This document shows, piece after piece, positions 18,038 to 27,215 of a stretch of 64,000 bases of DNA. A program made the position numbers and the translations under genes. This DNA is from Gemmatimonadales bacterium. GTDB lineage: Bacteria; Gemmatimonadota; Gemmatimonadetes; Gemmatimonadales; JACORV01. The notes beneath the pieces were generated by a model. That model was given only the letters and a program-made list of their open reading frames with translations, did no database searches and was not told where the DNA came from. The DNA lies in contig DATJUT010000050.1 in assembly GCA_035502185.1 (NCBI GenBank), positions 1 to 64,000 of the forward strand, read 5' to 3'. Each line of letters opens with the position of its first letter. Position 1 is the stretch's first letter.

Positions 18038-18439
18038 CTACCGCTTGCTGAACTGGAAGCGCTTGCGCGCGCCGGGCTGGCCCGGCTTCTTGCGCTCGAC
18101 CGCCCGCGAGTCGCGGGTCAGCAACCCCTGCTCCCGCAGCTTGCGCCGGTGCTGCTCGTCCACCGTCACCAGGGCGCGCGCGATGCCCAGGCGGAGCGCG
18201 CCGGCCTGCCCGGTCACGCCGCCGCCGTTCACGTTCGCCTTGACGTCGAAGGCGCCGAGCGTGTCCGTCACCGTGAACGGCTGCTGGATCAGCGACACCA
18301 GCGAGCTGCGCGGGAAGTAGTCGCCCAGCGTCCGCCCGTTCACTTCCCACTTGCCCGAGCCCGGCTTGAGATACACCCGGGCGATGGAAGTCTTGCGCCG
18401 GCCCACGGCGTGAAAGCGCATCGGGACGTCGGGAATCAT
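18038..18439 (-). CDS. rpsI: 30S ribosomal protein S9
   Basis: 133-residue S9 with HAVGRRKTSIARVYL near the N-terminus, GGGVTGQAGALRLGIARAL and the C-terminal tail KRFQFSKR whose last Arg contacts P-site tRNA. ATG at 18439 makes an ATGA overlap with rplM; an internal Met (18421) is an alternative. Confidence 0.96.
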   Translation of the reverse strand: MIPDVPMRFHAVGRRKTSIARVYLKPGSGKWEVNGRTLGDYFPRSSLVSLIQQPFTVTDTLGAFDVKANVNGGGVTGQAGALRLGIARALVTVDEQHRRKLREQGLLTRDSRAVERKKPGQPGARKRFQFSKR

Positions 18440-18894
18440 GCCTTCCTCACAGACGCAGAGCCGCCCAGCACCAGCGGCGTGGGTTGCTGGGCGACGTGCG
18501 GATGCTCCGCGCCCGCGTACACCCGCAGCTTGAGTCGCAGCACCTGCCGCGACAGCGACGTCTTGGGCAGCATGCCGAACACCGCACGCTCGACCACGCG
18601 CTCGGGCCGCGTCGCCATCACCGTGGCGAGCGACGTGAACCGCTCGTGCCCCATGTAGCCGGAATGCCGGAAGTAGCGCTTCTGCTGCAGCTTGCGGCCC
18701 GTGAGCCGCACCTTCGCCGCGTTCACCACGATCACGGAGTCGCCCGTGTCGAGGTGCGGCGAGAAGATCGGCTTGTGCTTGCCCCGGATCACCTGCGCCA
18801 CCTTCGACGCCAGCCGCCCCAACGGCACGTTGGTGGCGTCCACGACGAACCAGTGGTGCTCGATCTCTGACGGCGTGACCGAATGCGTCTTCAT
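18436..18894 (-). CDS. rplM: 50S ribosomal protein L13
   Basis: 152-residue L13 with WFVVDATNVPLGRLASKVAQ and HSGYMGHERF. I take the ATG at 18894 because GGAG lies just upstream; the TTG at 18903 would include that site inside the gene. Cotranscribed with rpsI. A well-spaced promoter lies about 50-80 bases upstream. Confidence 0.96.
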   Translation of the reverse strand: MKTHSVTPSEIEHHWFVVDATNVPLGRLASKVAQVIRGKHKPIFSPHLDTGDSVIVVNAAKVRLTGRKLQQKRYFRHSGYMGHERFTSLATVMATRPERVVERAVFGMLPKTSLSRQVLRLKLRVYAGAEHPHVAQQPTPLVLGGSASVRKA

Positions 18895-18942
18895 GCTCTC
18901 CAAGTCGTTCGCTGGTAAAGGCCTAAGCCGCGACAGCTTAGC

Positions 18943-18971
18943 AAAATACCCGGGCCGCGGCCGCCGGTCAA
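18943..18971 (-). promoter_or_regulatory. Promoter of rplM-rpsI
   Basis: On the minus strand TTGACC, 17 bases, TATTTT, ending about 50 bases before the rplM start in one of the few AT-rich spots locally. Good match to a sigma-70-type housekeeping promoter. Confidence 0.6.
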
Positions 18972-19031
18972 CGGGGTTCGCGTCCGCCCACCGGGGCGAC
19001 CACCGTCCCGCCCGCCGCCGTCGGCCCGCGG

Positions 19032-19051
19032 GCGCCCGCCGGCGCGGGCGC
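19032..19051 (-). terminator. GC hairpin after rlmD
   Basis: 8-bp perfect inverted repeat (19032-19039 with 19044-19051), 4-base loop, just past the rlmD stop. No T run follows, so termination here is only possible. Confidence 0.3.
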
Positions 19052-19068
19052 TCCGCTCGGCCCGGATC

Positions 19069-20322
19069 TCACGCCCCCGCCAGCGTCGCCACGGTCTCCA
19101 CGTGGCTGGTCTGCGGAAACATGTCGAAGCAGCGGACGCGGAGCCGCGCGGGGACCGCGGCCAGCCGCTCGAGGTCGCGGGCCAGCGTGGCCGGGTCACA
19201 GGACACGTAGACGAGCCGCTCGGGCGGCCGGCCGGCGAGCGCCGCCGCGACCCGCTCGTCGAGGCCCGCGCGCGGCGGATTGGCGACGACCAGCCGGGCC
19301 GGCAACAGGCCGGAGAGCCGCTCCTCGACCCGCCCCGCCACGGTGCGCACGGCGAGGCCCTCGCGCCTCGCCCGCTCGGCGGCTCGCGCGACCGCGGCCT
19401 CGTTGGCTTCCACCGTCGCCACCTCCCAGCCGCGGCCGGCGAGGGCGAGGCCGATCTCGCCCGCGCCGGCGTAAAGGTCGAGCGCCCGGCCCGCCGCGTC
19501 GGCCGGCGCCGCTGCGAGCACCGCCGCCCGCAGGGCCGCCGCGACCTCGGGATTCACCTGCTCGAAGGCCACTGCGCCGGCATCGCAGCGCGGGCCGGCC
19601 ATCCACCGCATCGCGCCGCCCGCGGGCTCCCACCACACGGTCACGACCAGGCCCCGATCGGCCGCTGCCCGAACGAGTGGCCCGGGCGTGGCCCACGCGC
19701 CGTCGCCGCCGCCCACCACCGCGTGGAGCCCGCCGTCCGGCGCCACCCGCAGCTTGAGCCGCACGTCGCTTCCCCGCGGCAGCGCCGCCGCCGCGGGCCG
19801 CAGCGCGTCCCACAGCGCCGCGACCTCGTCGCGCGCGATCGCGCATCGCTCGAGCGGAATCACCCGGCCGGGATCGCGGTAGTCGTGGAAGCCCGCCACG
19901 GGTCCGGCGGCCGTCCACCGGACCGTGAGGGTGACCGTGGCCCGGTACGCCAGGGCGCGCGGACTCGGGAACACGTCCGGGTCCGGCACGTCGAGATGGC
20001 CGATCCGCCGCAGCGCGTCGCCCACGATGCGGGCCTTCGCCGCCAGCTGCGCGACCGTGCTCAGGTGCTGCCACTGGCAGCCGCCGCACCCGTCGCGCCG
20101 GAAGTGCGGGCACGGCGGCTCCACGCGGCCGGGCCCCGGCGCGGCGACCCCGGCCGGGATGGCCCGGGCGTGGCGGCGGCGGCGGCGCACGTCGGCGACC
20201 CGCACCCGGTCGCCCGGGGCGGTGCGCGGGACGAACACGGTCATCCCGTCGGCGAGCCGGCCCACGCCGTCTCCGCCCGCCGCCAGCGATTCGATCAGGA
20301 CCGTCTCATCGCCGTCCGCCAC
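19069..20322 (-). CDS. rlmD: 23S rRNA (uracil-C5)-methyltransferase, RlmD/TrmA family
   Basis: 417-residue SAM-dependent m5U methyltransferase. N-terminal TRAM domain (about 1-60), iron-sulfur cysteines (CPHFRRDGCGGCQW), SAM motif LDLYAGAGEIGLAL, NPPRAGLD and the catalytic Cys in VYVSCDPATLARDL. TRAM plus the Fe-S cluster favours RlmD (23S U1939) or the related RlmCD over tRNA TrmA; the exact target base is inferred. GTG start has GAGGAA 6 bases upstream. Separated from rpsA by a hairpin. Confidence 0.85.
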   Translation of the reverse strand: MADGDETVLIESLAAGGDGVGRLADGMTVFVPRTAPGDRVRVADVRRRRRHARAIPAGVAAPGPGRVEPPCPHFRRDGCGGCQWQHLSTVAQLAAKARIVGDALRRIGHLDVPDPDVFPSPRALAYRATVTLTVRWTAAGPVAGFHDYRDPGRVIPLERCAIARDEVAALWDALRPAAAALPRGSDVRLKLRVAPDGGLHAVVGGGDGAWATPGPLVRAAADRGLVVTVWWEPAGGAMRWMAGPRCDAGAVAFEQVNPEVAAALRAAVLAAAPADAAGRALDLYAGAGEIGLALAGRGWEVATVEANEAAVARAAERARREGLAVRTVAGRVEERLSGLLPARLVVANPPRAGLDERVAAALAGRPPERLVYVSCDPATLARDLERLAAVPARLRVRCFDMFPQTSHVETVATLAGA

Positions 20323-20355
20323 GCCCGTTCCTCGCTCACAGGGCCTCGATGACGA

Positions 20356-20384
20356 AGGCGCCGCCCGGATGCCGGACGGCGCCT
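20356..20384 (-). terminator. Hairpin after rpsA
   Basis: 8-bp stem (20356-20363 with 20377-20384) enclosing a further short stem, between the rpsA stop and the rlmD start. T tract is weak. Confidence 0.4.
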
Positions 20385-20406
20385 CGCTGCTCCGGGCCTG
20401 CCGCGG

Positions 20407-22212
20407 CTACGCGGCCGGCTGCCCACCCGCGTCGGGCGCCTGGGCCTCGGGCGCCGCGGCCTCGGCACCCGCCTCGCCGCCCGCGCCTTCGGTGTCGATC
20501 GGCGGCTTGGGGATCTCCCGCAGCGGCTCGTCGGGGAACTCGATCGCGGCCAGCACGATCCGGTGGTGAATCGGGTCCACCTCGAGCACCTTCAGCACCA
20601 CCACCTGCCCTTCCTTCACGGCGTCGCCCGGCGTCTGGATGTCCGCGACGCCGAGCTGGCTCATCGGCACGAAGCCCTCGATGTCGTGGCCGAGGTCCAC
20701 GACGACGCCCTTGTCCATCAGGCGCACCACGTGGCCCTTGAGCTCCATGCCCACCGGGTAGGTCTCGCCGATCTTCAGCCACGGATCCTCCTCCGCCTGC
20801 TTGAGGCCGAGGGAGATCCGCTTGTTGTCGGCGTCGATGTTGAGGATCACCACGTCCACGGTGTCGCCCTTCTTCACCACCTCGGACGGGTGCTGCACGC
20901 GCTTGGTCCACGACATGTCGGAGATGTGGATCAGCCCGTCGATGCCCGGCTCGATCTCGACGAACGCGCCGAAGCTGGTGAGGTTGCGGACCTTGCCGCT
21001 GATCCGGGTGCCCACCGGGTACTTGAGCGGCAGCACCATCCAGGGATCCTGCTCGGTCTGCTTCATGCCGAGCGAGATCTTCTCCTCGGTCTCGTCCACC
21101 TTGAGGACGACGGCCTCGATGGTCTCGCCGATGGAGACGATCTTGGACGGGTGGCGCACGTTGCGGGTCCACGACATCTCCGAGATGTGGACCAGCCCCT
21201 CGATCCCCGGCTCCAGCTCGATGAACGCGCCGTAGTTGGTGATCGAGACCACCTTCCCCTGCACCCGCGTGCCGACCGGGTACTTGCCGGCCACGTTCGC
21301 CCACGGGTAGGGCTGCAGCTGCTTGAGGCCGAGCGAGATGCGCTCGCGCTCCCAGTCGATGTCGAGGATCTTGACCTCGAGCTCCTGGCCGAACTTGACC
21401 ATCTCGCTGGGATGCGAGACCCGGCCGTAGGACATGTCGGTGATGTGCAGCAGGCCGTCCACGCCGCCGAGGTCGATGAAGGCGCCGAAGTCCGTGATGT
21501 TCTTGACCACGCCCTTCCGCACCTGGCTGACCTCGAGCTCCTTCATCAGCTTCTCGCGCTTGGTCGCGCGCTCGGCCTCGAGAATCACGCGCCGCGACAC
21601 GACGATGTTGCGACGGCGCTTGTTGAGCTTGATGATCTTGAACTGGTAGGTCTGGCCCAGCAGCTCGTCGATGTTGGGCACCCGCCGCAGCGCGATCTGC
21701 GAGCCGGGCAGGAAGGCGTCCACGCCCATCAGGTCCACGACCACGCCGCCCTTGATCTTCTTGACCAGCGTGCCCTCGACCGGCTCGTCGTTCTCGTACG
21801 CCACGCGGATGCGCTCCCACACCCGCATGAAGTCGGCCTTCTTCTTCGACAGGACGACGGCGCCCTCGTTGTCCTCGAGGTTCTCGAGGAACACCTCGAT
21901 CTCGTCGCCCTCCTTGAGCGCCCGCGCGTCCTTGAACTCCTCGATCGGGACCGCGCCCTCGGACTTGAAGCCGACGTCGAGGATCACCGCGTTGTCCGTC
22001 ACGCGGAGCACCTTCGACTTGACGATCTCGCCCTCCTCGATGTGCTGGAGGGTGCCCTCGTACATCGCCATCATCTGGGCGTACTGCTCCGGCGAGTAGG
22101 TCTCGTCGTACAGGTCGGCCCGGACGTTGAGCTTGGTGGTCGGGGGCGGAACGGCGGGGGTGGCGGACGCCTCGGCTTCCTGGGCGTCCTCGTTTTCGGT
22201 CACGGTAGACAC
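20407..22212 (-). CDS. rpsA: 30S ribosomal protein S1
   Basis: 601-residue protein with six S1/OB RNA-binding repeats; repeats 3-6 are closest to one another (for example GAFIELEPGIEGLVHISEMS). An acidic, Ala-rich N-terminal 25 residues and a Gly/Ala/Glu-rich C-terminal tail flank them. Needed for initiation on structured mRNAs. GTG start with GAGG 6 bases upstream; a promoter overlaps the end of cmk. Confidence 0.95.
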   Translation of the reverse strand: MSTVTENEDAQEAEASATPAVPPPTTKLNVRADLYDETYSPEQYAQMMAMYEGTLQHIEEGEIVKSKVLRVTDNAVILDVGFKSEGAVPIEEFKDARALKEGDEIEVFLENLEDNEGAVVLSKKKADFMRVWERIRVAYENDEPVEGTLVKKIKGGVVVDLMGVDAFLPGSQIALRRVPNIDELLGQTYQFKIIKLNKRRRNIVVSRRVILEAERATKREKLMKELEVSQVRKGVVKNITDFGAFIDLGGVDGLLHITDMSYGRVSHPSEMVKFGQELEVKILDIDWERERISLGLKQLQPYPWANVAGKYPVGTRVQGKVVSITNYGAFIELEPGIEGLVHISEMSWTRNVRHPSKIVSIGETIEAVVLKVDETEEKISLGMKQTEQDPWMVLPLKYPVGTRISGKVRNLTSFGAFVEIEPGIDGLIHISDMSWTKRVQHPSEVVKKGDTVDVVILNIDADNKRISLGLKQAEEDPWLKIGETYPVGMELKGHVVRLMDKGVVVDLGHDIEGFVPMSQLGVADIQTPGDAVKEGQVVVLKVLEVDPIHHRIVLAAIEFPDEPLREIPKPPIDTEGAGGEAGAEAAAPEAQAPDAGGQPAA

Positions 22213-22295
22213 TGCAGCCTCGGCGCGCGTCGGTCAGCGCGGATAGGGGTTCACGGCCGTGCGGCAGCCCCAGTGGCGGACGCACGTAGCCCTAT

Positions 22296-22324
22296 AGGCT
22301 ACCCGACGCCGGCGTGCGGGTCAA
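22296..22324 (-). promoter_or_regulatory. Promoter of rpsA
   Basis: TTGACC, 17 bases, TAGCCT on the minus strand; the -35 box includes the TGA stop of cmk. The -10 hexamer is the same as in the promoter proposed upstream of the FadL-like gene. Confidence 0.5.
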
Positions 22325-23037
22325 GCGACGGAGGGCCCAGGCGAGTGGGCCGGGCGACCACCGCCGCCGCCCGGCCCGCGCCGCACCAGGTCCACGATGG
22401 CCTGGACCTGCTCTTCGAAGCCGAGCACGGTGGTGTCGAGGAGCTCCGCGTCGGCGGCCCGGGCCAGCGGCGCCACGTCCCGCGTGGAGTCCCGCTGGTC
22501 GCGGCGCACGAGATCCTGCGCCTCGGCGCGCACGCTCGCCGCATCCGTGGTGAGCCCCCGCTCGGCGAGCCGCCGGCGCGCGCGCTCGGCGGGGTCCGCC
22601 ACCAGGAACACCTTCACCTCCGCATCGGGGAAGACGGCGGTGCCGATGTCCCGACCGTCGAGCACCACGCCGCCGCCGGCCGCGGCCGCGCGAAGCAGCC
22701 GGTTGACGAGCTGGCGCACCGGCCCCATCGCCGCCACCCGCGACACCTCGCGCGTCACCGCCTCGCTGCGCAGCGCCTCGCCGACCGCCGCGCCGTCCAG
22801 GGTGACCGCCACCGTGCCTGGCGACGACGACGGAGCCAGCCCGAGCCCGCGGGCGCGGGCCCGCTCCACCAGCTCCTCCGGACGCCAGCGCTCCGGCGCT
22901 TCGGGCCGCTCGAGCGCGAGCAGCGTCACCGCGCGGTACAACGCGCCGCTGTCGATGTGCGCGTAGCCGAGCGCGTCGGCCACCGCCCGCGCGGTCGTGC
23001 TCTTGCCGCTGGCGGCGGGGCCGTCGATCGCGATCAC
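22321..23037 (-). CDS. cmk: Cytidylate kinase
   Basis: 238-residue (d)CMP kinase: P-loop GPAASGKST close to the N-terminus, LDGRDIGTAVFPDA and RRDQRDSTRD in the lid/CMP region. Phosphorylates CMP and dCMP. Start set at the GTG at 23037, which puts VIAIDGPAASGKST at the N-terminus and leaves 7 bases after the aroA stop; a GTG at 23064 would overlap aroA. The aroA-cmk-rpsA order is common in bacteria. Confidence 0.93.
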   Translation of the reverse strand: MIAIDGPAASGKSTTARAVADALGYAHIDSGALYRAVTLLALERPEAPERWRPEELVERARARGLGLAPSSSPGTVAVTLDGAAVGEALRSEAVTREVSRVAAMGPVRQLVNRLLRAAAAGGGVVLDGRDIGTAVFPDAEVKVFLVADPAERARRRLAERGLTTDAASVRAEAQDLVRRDQRDSTRDVAPLARAADAELLDTTVLGFEEQVQAIVDLVRRGPGGGGGRPAHSPGPSVA

Positions 23038-23044
23038 GGGGCGG

Positions 23045-24319
23045 CTACGAGGCGTGGAGGACACTCGCCAGGTCCCTGAAGAAGTCGGGATACGAGATGG
23101 CGACCGACCGGTGGTCGTCAAGCTCCACCGCGGCCCCCGGCACCGTGCCCAGCACCGCGAACGCCATCGCGAGGCGGTGGTCGCCGGCCGTGGCCACCCG
23201 CCCCCGGGGCGGCGCGGCGGCCCCCTCGACGAACAGCGTGTCGCCCTCGGTGCGCGCGGCGACGCCGAGCGCCGCCAGGTTCGACGCCACCAGCGCGAGC
23301 CGGTCGCTCTCCTTCACGCGCAGCTCGCCGACGCCGCGGAACACCGACGTCCACCCGCGCTCCGCTCGCGACGCCAGACACGCCAGCAGCGGCACCTCGT
23401 CCACCAGGCTCGGGATCTCCTCCGGCTCGACCACGACCGGGGCGAGCGCCGCGGGTCGCGCGACCAGCGTGGCGCCCGGCTCGCCCAGGCTGACCCACCG
23501 GCCGCGGACCTCGACCACGGCCCCCATGCGCTCGAGCACCCGCAGGAACCCGGCGCGGGTCGGGTTGATGCCGACGTTCCGCACCACCACCTCGCCCGAC
23601 TCGGCGAGGATCCCGGCCGCCAGCAGGTAGGCGGCCGACGAGAAATCTCCGGGGATCTCGCCGTCGAACGCCGGCAGCGTCTCGGGCGGCTCGACGGTGG
23701 TCGTCGTGCCCTCCACCGTCACGCGGACGCCGAGCAGCCGGAGCAGGCGCTCCGTGTGGTCCCGCGAAATCACGGGCTCGGTGACCGAGACGGCGACGCC
23801 GCCCACCAGGCCGGCGAAGAACAGCGCGGTCTTGACCTGGGCGCTCGCCACCGGGCTCCGCCAGGCGAGGGGCGCCAGCGGGCCGCCGCGGATCGCGAGC
23901 GGCAGCCGCTCGCCCGCCGCGGCCGTGATGGCGGCCCCCATCGCGCGCAGCGGCTCCGTCACCCGCGCCATCGGCCGGCGCCGCAGGCTGCGGTCGCCGG
24001 TGAGCCGCGCCTCGAAGCCGTGCCCGGCCAGGAGCCCCAGCAGCAGCCGCGCCGTCGTGCCCGAGTTGTGGCAGTCGAGCACGCCGGCCGGAGGGCGGCA
24101 CGGCCGCAGGCCGCCGCCTACGACCGTGACCGCGCCGCGCCCGCCCAGCCGGCCGACCTGCACGCCCAGGCGGCGCAGCGCCGCCGCGGTCGCGCGCGTG
24201 TCGCCCGCGGCGAGCGCGGAGCGCAGGGTGCACCGCCCTCCCGACAGCGCGGCCAGGAGCAGCGCCCGGTGCGTGATGGACTTGTCGCCCGGCACCGTCA
24301 CCTCGCCGCGCGCGATCAC
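23045..24319 (-). CDS. aroA: 3-phosphoshikimate 1-carboxyvinyltransferase (EPSP synthase)
   Basis: 424-residue shikimate-pathway enzyme joining PEP and shikimate 3-phosphate. Substrate-binding motifs VPGDKSITHRALLLA, LDCHNSGTTARLLLG, and SRDHTERLL are present, as is the C-terminal GDHRLAMAFAVLG. GTG start at 24319 has GGGGAG 6 bases upstream. It is separated from korB by a strong terminator, so it probably has its own weak promoter or depends on readthrough. Confidence 0.95.
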   Translation of the reverse strand: MIARGEVTVPGDKSITHRALLLAALSGGRCTLRSALAAGDTRATAAALRRLGVQVGRLGGRGAVTVVGGGLRPCRPPAGVLDCHNSGTTARLLLGLLAGHGFEARLTGDRSLRRRPMARVTEPLRAMGAAITAAAGERLPLAIRGGPLAPLAWRSPVASAQVKTALFFAGLVGGVAVSVTEPVISRDHTERLLRLLGVRVTVEGTTTTVEPPETLPAFDGEIPGDFSSAAYLLAAGILAESGEVVVRNVGINPTRAGFLRVLERMGAVVEVRGRWVSLGEPGATLVARPAALAPVVVEPEEIPSLVDEVPLLACLASRAERGWTSVFRGVGELRVKESDRLALVASNLAALGVAARTEGDTLFVEGAAAPPRGRVATAGDHRLAMAFAVLGTVPGAAVELDDHRSVAISYPDFFRDLASVLHAS

Positions 24320-24370
24320 CGGCGGCTCCCCGCCGTGCCGGCCGGCGCGGCCCGATCCGGCATACAACAA

Positions 24371-24399
24371 GGGGAGGGCCGTGCTGCGTGGCCCTCCCC
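24371..24399 (-). terminator. Terminator after korAB
   Basis: Perfect 10-bp inverted repeat (24371-24380 with 24390-24399), 9-base loop, followed on the minus strand by TTGTTGT. Ends the korA-korB unit. Confidence 0.7.
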
Positions 24400-24421
24400 G
24401 CCTTCCCGCCCGCCGCAGCGG

Positions 24422-25321
24422 CTAGCGCGCGGCGCCGACCGCGCCGAAGTCGGGAATGAAGGAATGGAGGATGTCCTCGTAGGTCGGCGTGCCCTTCGCC
24501 GAGGCCTTGTCGCGCACGGCCTGCTGCCGCGCGATGAGGCTGGGCCGCTGGTCGCGCCAGATCAGCCCCAGCGTGATGCTCTCGTCCGGGTCCTCGAACG
24601 CGATGGCCCGTGCCTGCTCGCGCTTGGTGAAGTCGAAGCCCTCGGGAGTGCGGCGCACCCGCTCCTTCACCCAGTCGAACTGCTGCCGCCCGCGGAACAC
24701 CGGGCAGGGCGACACCAGGTGGACGAAGGAGAACCCGGGGTGCTCGATCGCCTGGACGATCAGCTCGACCGACGTCTTCACCTCGGCGGAGAAGCTGCGG
24801 GCGATGAACGTCGCGCCGCACGCCAGCGCCATCAGCACCGGGTTCATCGGTTCCTCGATGTTCCCGTACGGGCTCGTCTTGGTCACCTCGTCGGTGGGCG
24901 TCGTCGGGGAGACGTGGCCCTTGGTGAGCCCGTAGATCGAGTTGTCCATGCAGACGTAGGTGATGTCCACGTTGCGCCGGGCCGCATGCACGAAGTGCTG
25001 GGTCCCGATCGCGAATCCGTCGCCGTCGCCGCCGACCGCGATCACCGTCAGCTCGGGGTTGGCCACCTTGATCCCGGTCGCGATCGGGATGGCGCGGCCG
25101 TGAATCGCGTTGAACGAATAGGTGTTCACGTACCCGGGCAGCCGGGACGAGCAGCCGATCCCGCTCACCACCATCGTGTGGTCGGGATCGAGGTTCAGCT
25201 TCGCCAGCGCCTGGTAGATGGCCGCGACGACGCCGAAGTCGCCGCAGCCCGGACACCACACCGGCTGCAGGGCGGCCTTGTAGTCCTTCTGGGTGAGCTG
25301 GGTTACCGCGTGATGCGCCAT
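24422..25321 (-). CDS. korB: 2-oxoacid:ferredoxin oxidoreductase, beta subunit (KorB-like)
   Basis: 299-residue TPP- and [4Fe-4S]-binding subunit. WCPGCGDFG near the N-terminus carries cluster cysteines, GIGCSSR follows, and the TPP/Mg motif is GGDGDGFAIGTQHF to CMDNSIYGLTKG. Another conserved Cys is in VSPCPVF. With KorA it oxidatively decarboxylates a 2-oxoacid, most likely 2-oxoglutarate to succinyl-CoA, reducing ferredoxin. ATG preceded by GAGGG; 11 bases after korA. Confidence 0.92.
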   Translation of the reverse strand: MAHHAVTQLTQKDYKAALQPVWCPGCGDFGVVAAIYQALAKLNLDPDHTMVVSGIGCSSRLPGYVNTYSFNAIHGRAIPIATGIKVANPELTVIAVGGDGDGFAIGTQHFVHAARRNVDITYVCMDNSIYGLTKGHVSPTTPTDEVTKTSPYGNIEEPMNPVLMALACGATFIARSFSAEVKTSVELIVQAIEHPGFSFVHLVSPCPVFRGRQQFDWVKERVRRTPEGFDFTKREQARAIAFEDPDESITLGLIWRDQRPSLIARQQAVRDKASAKGTPTYEDILHSFIPDFGAVGAAR

Positions 25322-25332
25322 GGATCCCTCGT

Positions 25333-27117
25333 TCAGTCGGCCGCGATGGACTGGGCGGCGGGCCCGATCCAGCGGCAGATCTCGTTCACGCCGAGCGGGG
25401 CCGCTCCGGCCCGCGAGTGCCGCACCAGCCGCGCGATCAGCTCCGGCCGCAGCAGGCTGCGCAGGTAGGTGTGGAACTGGCCCGAGAACGACAGCTCGAC
25501 GACGTGAATGACCTTCCGCCCCTCGAGCTCGCGCTCGACGCGCTCGAGCGGGAACGGCATCAGCAGCCGCGGGATCACCACCCGCACCGGGAAGCCGGCG
25601 GCGGCGAGCTGCTCCACCGCCTCCAGCGCCGCGCCCTTGGCCGCGCCCCACGCCAGCAGCGCGACCTCCGCCTTCGGATCGCCCGCCACCAGCGTCAGGT
25701 GCTCGTAGTCGCGCGGCACCACCTCCAGCTTGCGCGCGCGCTTCTCGCTCATCTGCTGGTGCACCGCCGAGCCCGACACCGGCCAGCCGCGCTCGTCGTG
25801 CTCCAGGCCGCTCATCAGGTAGTTGCCGCGCGCCTGGCCCGGGATCGTCATCGGGCTCACGCCGCTGTCGGTCTCGGCGTACCGCTTGAAGCCGTGGTGC
25901 GGGTCCACCGCCGCCAGCTCGGCCTCGGTGGCGATCCGCCGGTCCACCACCTTCACGGTGCCCAGGTCGAAGGGCGGGATCGCGTCGGTGCGGTGCCCGA
26001 TGGCCTGGTCCGACAGCACCAGCACCGGGGTCTGGTACCGCTCGGCGATGTTGAACGCGTCCACCGCGACCTCGAAGCAGTCCTGCACGTCGGTGGTCGA
26101 CACCACCACCCGCGGCGCGTCGCCGTGGGTGCCGTACAGCCCCTGCAGCAGGTCCGCCTGCTCGGTCTTCGTGGGGATGCCCGTCGAGGGCCCCACCCGC
26201 TGCACGTTGAGCACCACCAGCGGCAGCTCGGCCATCGAGGCCAGGCCCATCGCCTCGAGCTTGAGCGAGATGCCCGGGCCCGACGACGCCGTGAGCGCCT
26301 TCACGCCCGCGGTCGACGCGCCGATCGCCATCGAGATCGACGCCAGCTCGTCCTCCGGCTGCATCATGGTGCCGCCGAACTTCGGCAGCTCCTTGCCGAG
26401 CCACTCCATCACTTCCGACTGCGGGGTGATCGGGTAGCCCGCGAAGAACCGGCATCCCGCCACCAGGGAGCCGAAGGCGAAGGCCTCGTTGCCGGAGATG
26501 ACCATCCGGGCCTCGCCTTCCCTGACGGTGACCCGCGACGCCACCCGCGGGTGCTCCGCCGCGACCGCCACCCCGGCGTCGAGGGCCGCGATGTTCGCCG
26601 CCACGACCTGCTCGCCCTTGCGGCCGAACTTCTTCTCGATCGCCCGGGCGAAGCCGTCGCGCGGCAGGCTCAGCGCCCCGGCCAGCACGCCCACCGCCAC
26701 GATGTTCTTGGCCAGCGCGCTGCCGCCCTTCTCCACCGCCAGCTTCTCGAACGGCACCCGGATCACCGCGCCCTTGAGGCTCTCCGGCAGCGGAATCTGC
26801 TCGGGCGGCGTCTTGTCCAGCTCGTCGACGTAGATGAGCGTCGCCGGGCCCGGAGCCAGCTCGCTCCGGAACCGCCCGTAGTCCGCCCAGTTGAACGCGA
26901 TCAGCACGTCGAGGTCGTCGCCCTGGGACAGCACCCGCCGCGAGGCGAGGCGCACCCGCACCGACGACTCGCCGCCGCGGATCTGCGGGCCGAACGACTT
27001 CACCAGCATGCCGAACAGGCCCTCGTGGGCCCCCACCTGTATGAGCAGCTCACCCACGGAAACCACCCCGTCGCCACCGGCGCCGGCGATTCCCACGATG
27101 AGGTCGTCACGCGACAT
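25333..27117 (-). CDS. korA: 2-oxoacid:ferredoxin oxidoreductase, fused gamma-alpha subunit (KorA-like)
   Basis: 594-residue protein. Residues 1 to about 190 are the gamma domain (LIVGIAGAGGDGVVSVGELL, FGPQIRGGESSVRVR) and about 200-594 the alpha domain (YPITPQSEVMEWL, TASSGPGISLKLEAMGLA). This gamma-alpha fusion is typical of bacterial KorA/OforA. It binds CoA and shapes substrate choice with KorB, feeding a reductive or oxidative TCA step. ATG at 27117 has GGAGG 7 bases upstream. Well-matched promoter upstream. Confidence 0.92.
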   Translation of the reverse strand: MSRDDLIVGIAGAGGDGVVSVGELLIQVGAHEGLFGMLVKSFGPQIRGGESSVRVRLASRRVLSQGDDLDVLIAFNWADYGRFRSELAPGPATLIYVDELDKTPPEQIPLPESLKGAVIRVPFEKLAVEKGGSALAKNIVAVGVLAGALSLPRDGFARAIEKKFGRKGEQVVAANIAALDAGVAVAAEHPRVASRVTVREGEARMVISGNEAFAFGSLVAGCRFFAGYPITPQSEVMEWLGKELPKFGGTMMQPEDELASISMAIGASTAGVKALTASSGPGISLKLEAMGLASMAELPLVVLNVQRVGPSTGIPTKTEQADLLQGLYGTHGDAPRVVVSTTDVQDCFEVAVDAFNIAERYQTPVLVLSDQAIGHRTDAIPPFDLGTVKVVDRRIATEAELAAVDPHHGFKRYAETDSGVSPMTIPGQARGNYLMSGLEHDERGWPVSGSAVHQQMSEKRARKLEVVPRDYEHLTLVAGDPKAEVALLAWGAAKGAALEAVEQLAAAGFPVRVVIPRLLMPFPLERVERELEGRKVIHVVELSFSGQFHTYLRSLLRPELIARLVRHSRAGAAPLGVNEICRWIGPAAQSIAAD

Positions 27118-27165
27118 CTTCCGTCCTCCATCCCGAGCGCGCAGCCCGGAATTCGCCAAGAGCGC

Positions 27166-27194
27166 AATCTAATTGAGTTTGACGCAGCGGACAA
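27166..27194 (-). promoter_or_regulatory. Promoter of korA-korB
   Basis: Minus strand TTGTCC, 17 bases, TAGATT in an AT-rich pocket, about 50 bases before the korA start. Confidence 0.5.
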
Positions 27195-27215
27195 AGCACG
27201 CAACCTTCATATGCA

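Noticed and set aside
20563-23079. 838-codon open frame antisense to rpsA, cmk and aroA
   Set aside because: His/Asp/Leu-rich shadow of the S1 repeats; three core genes occupy the other strand.
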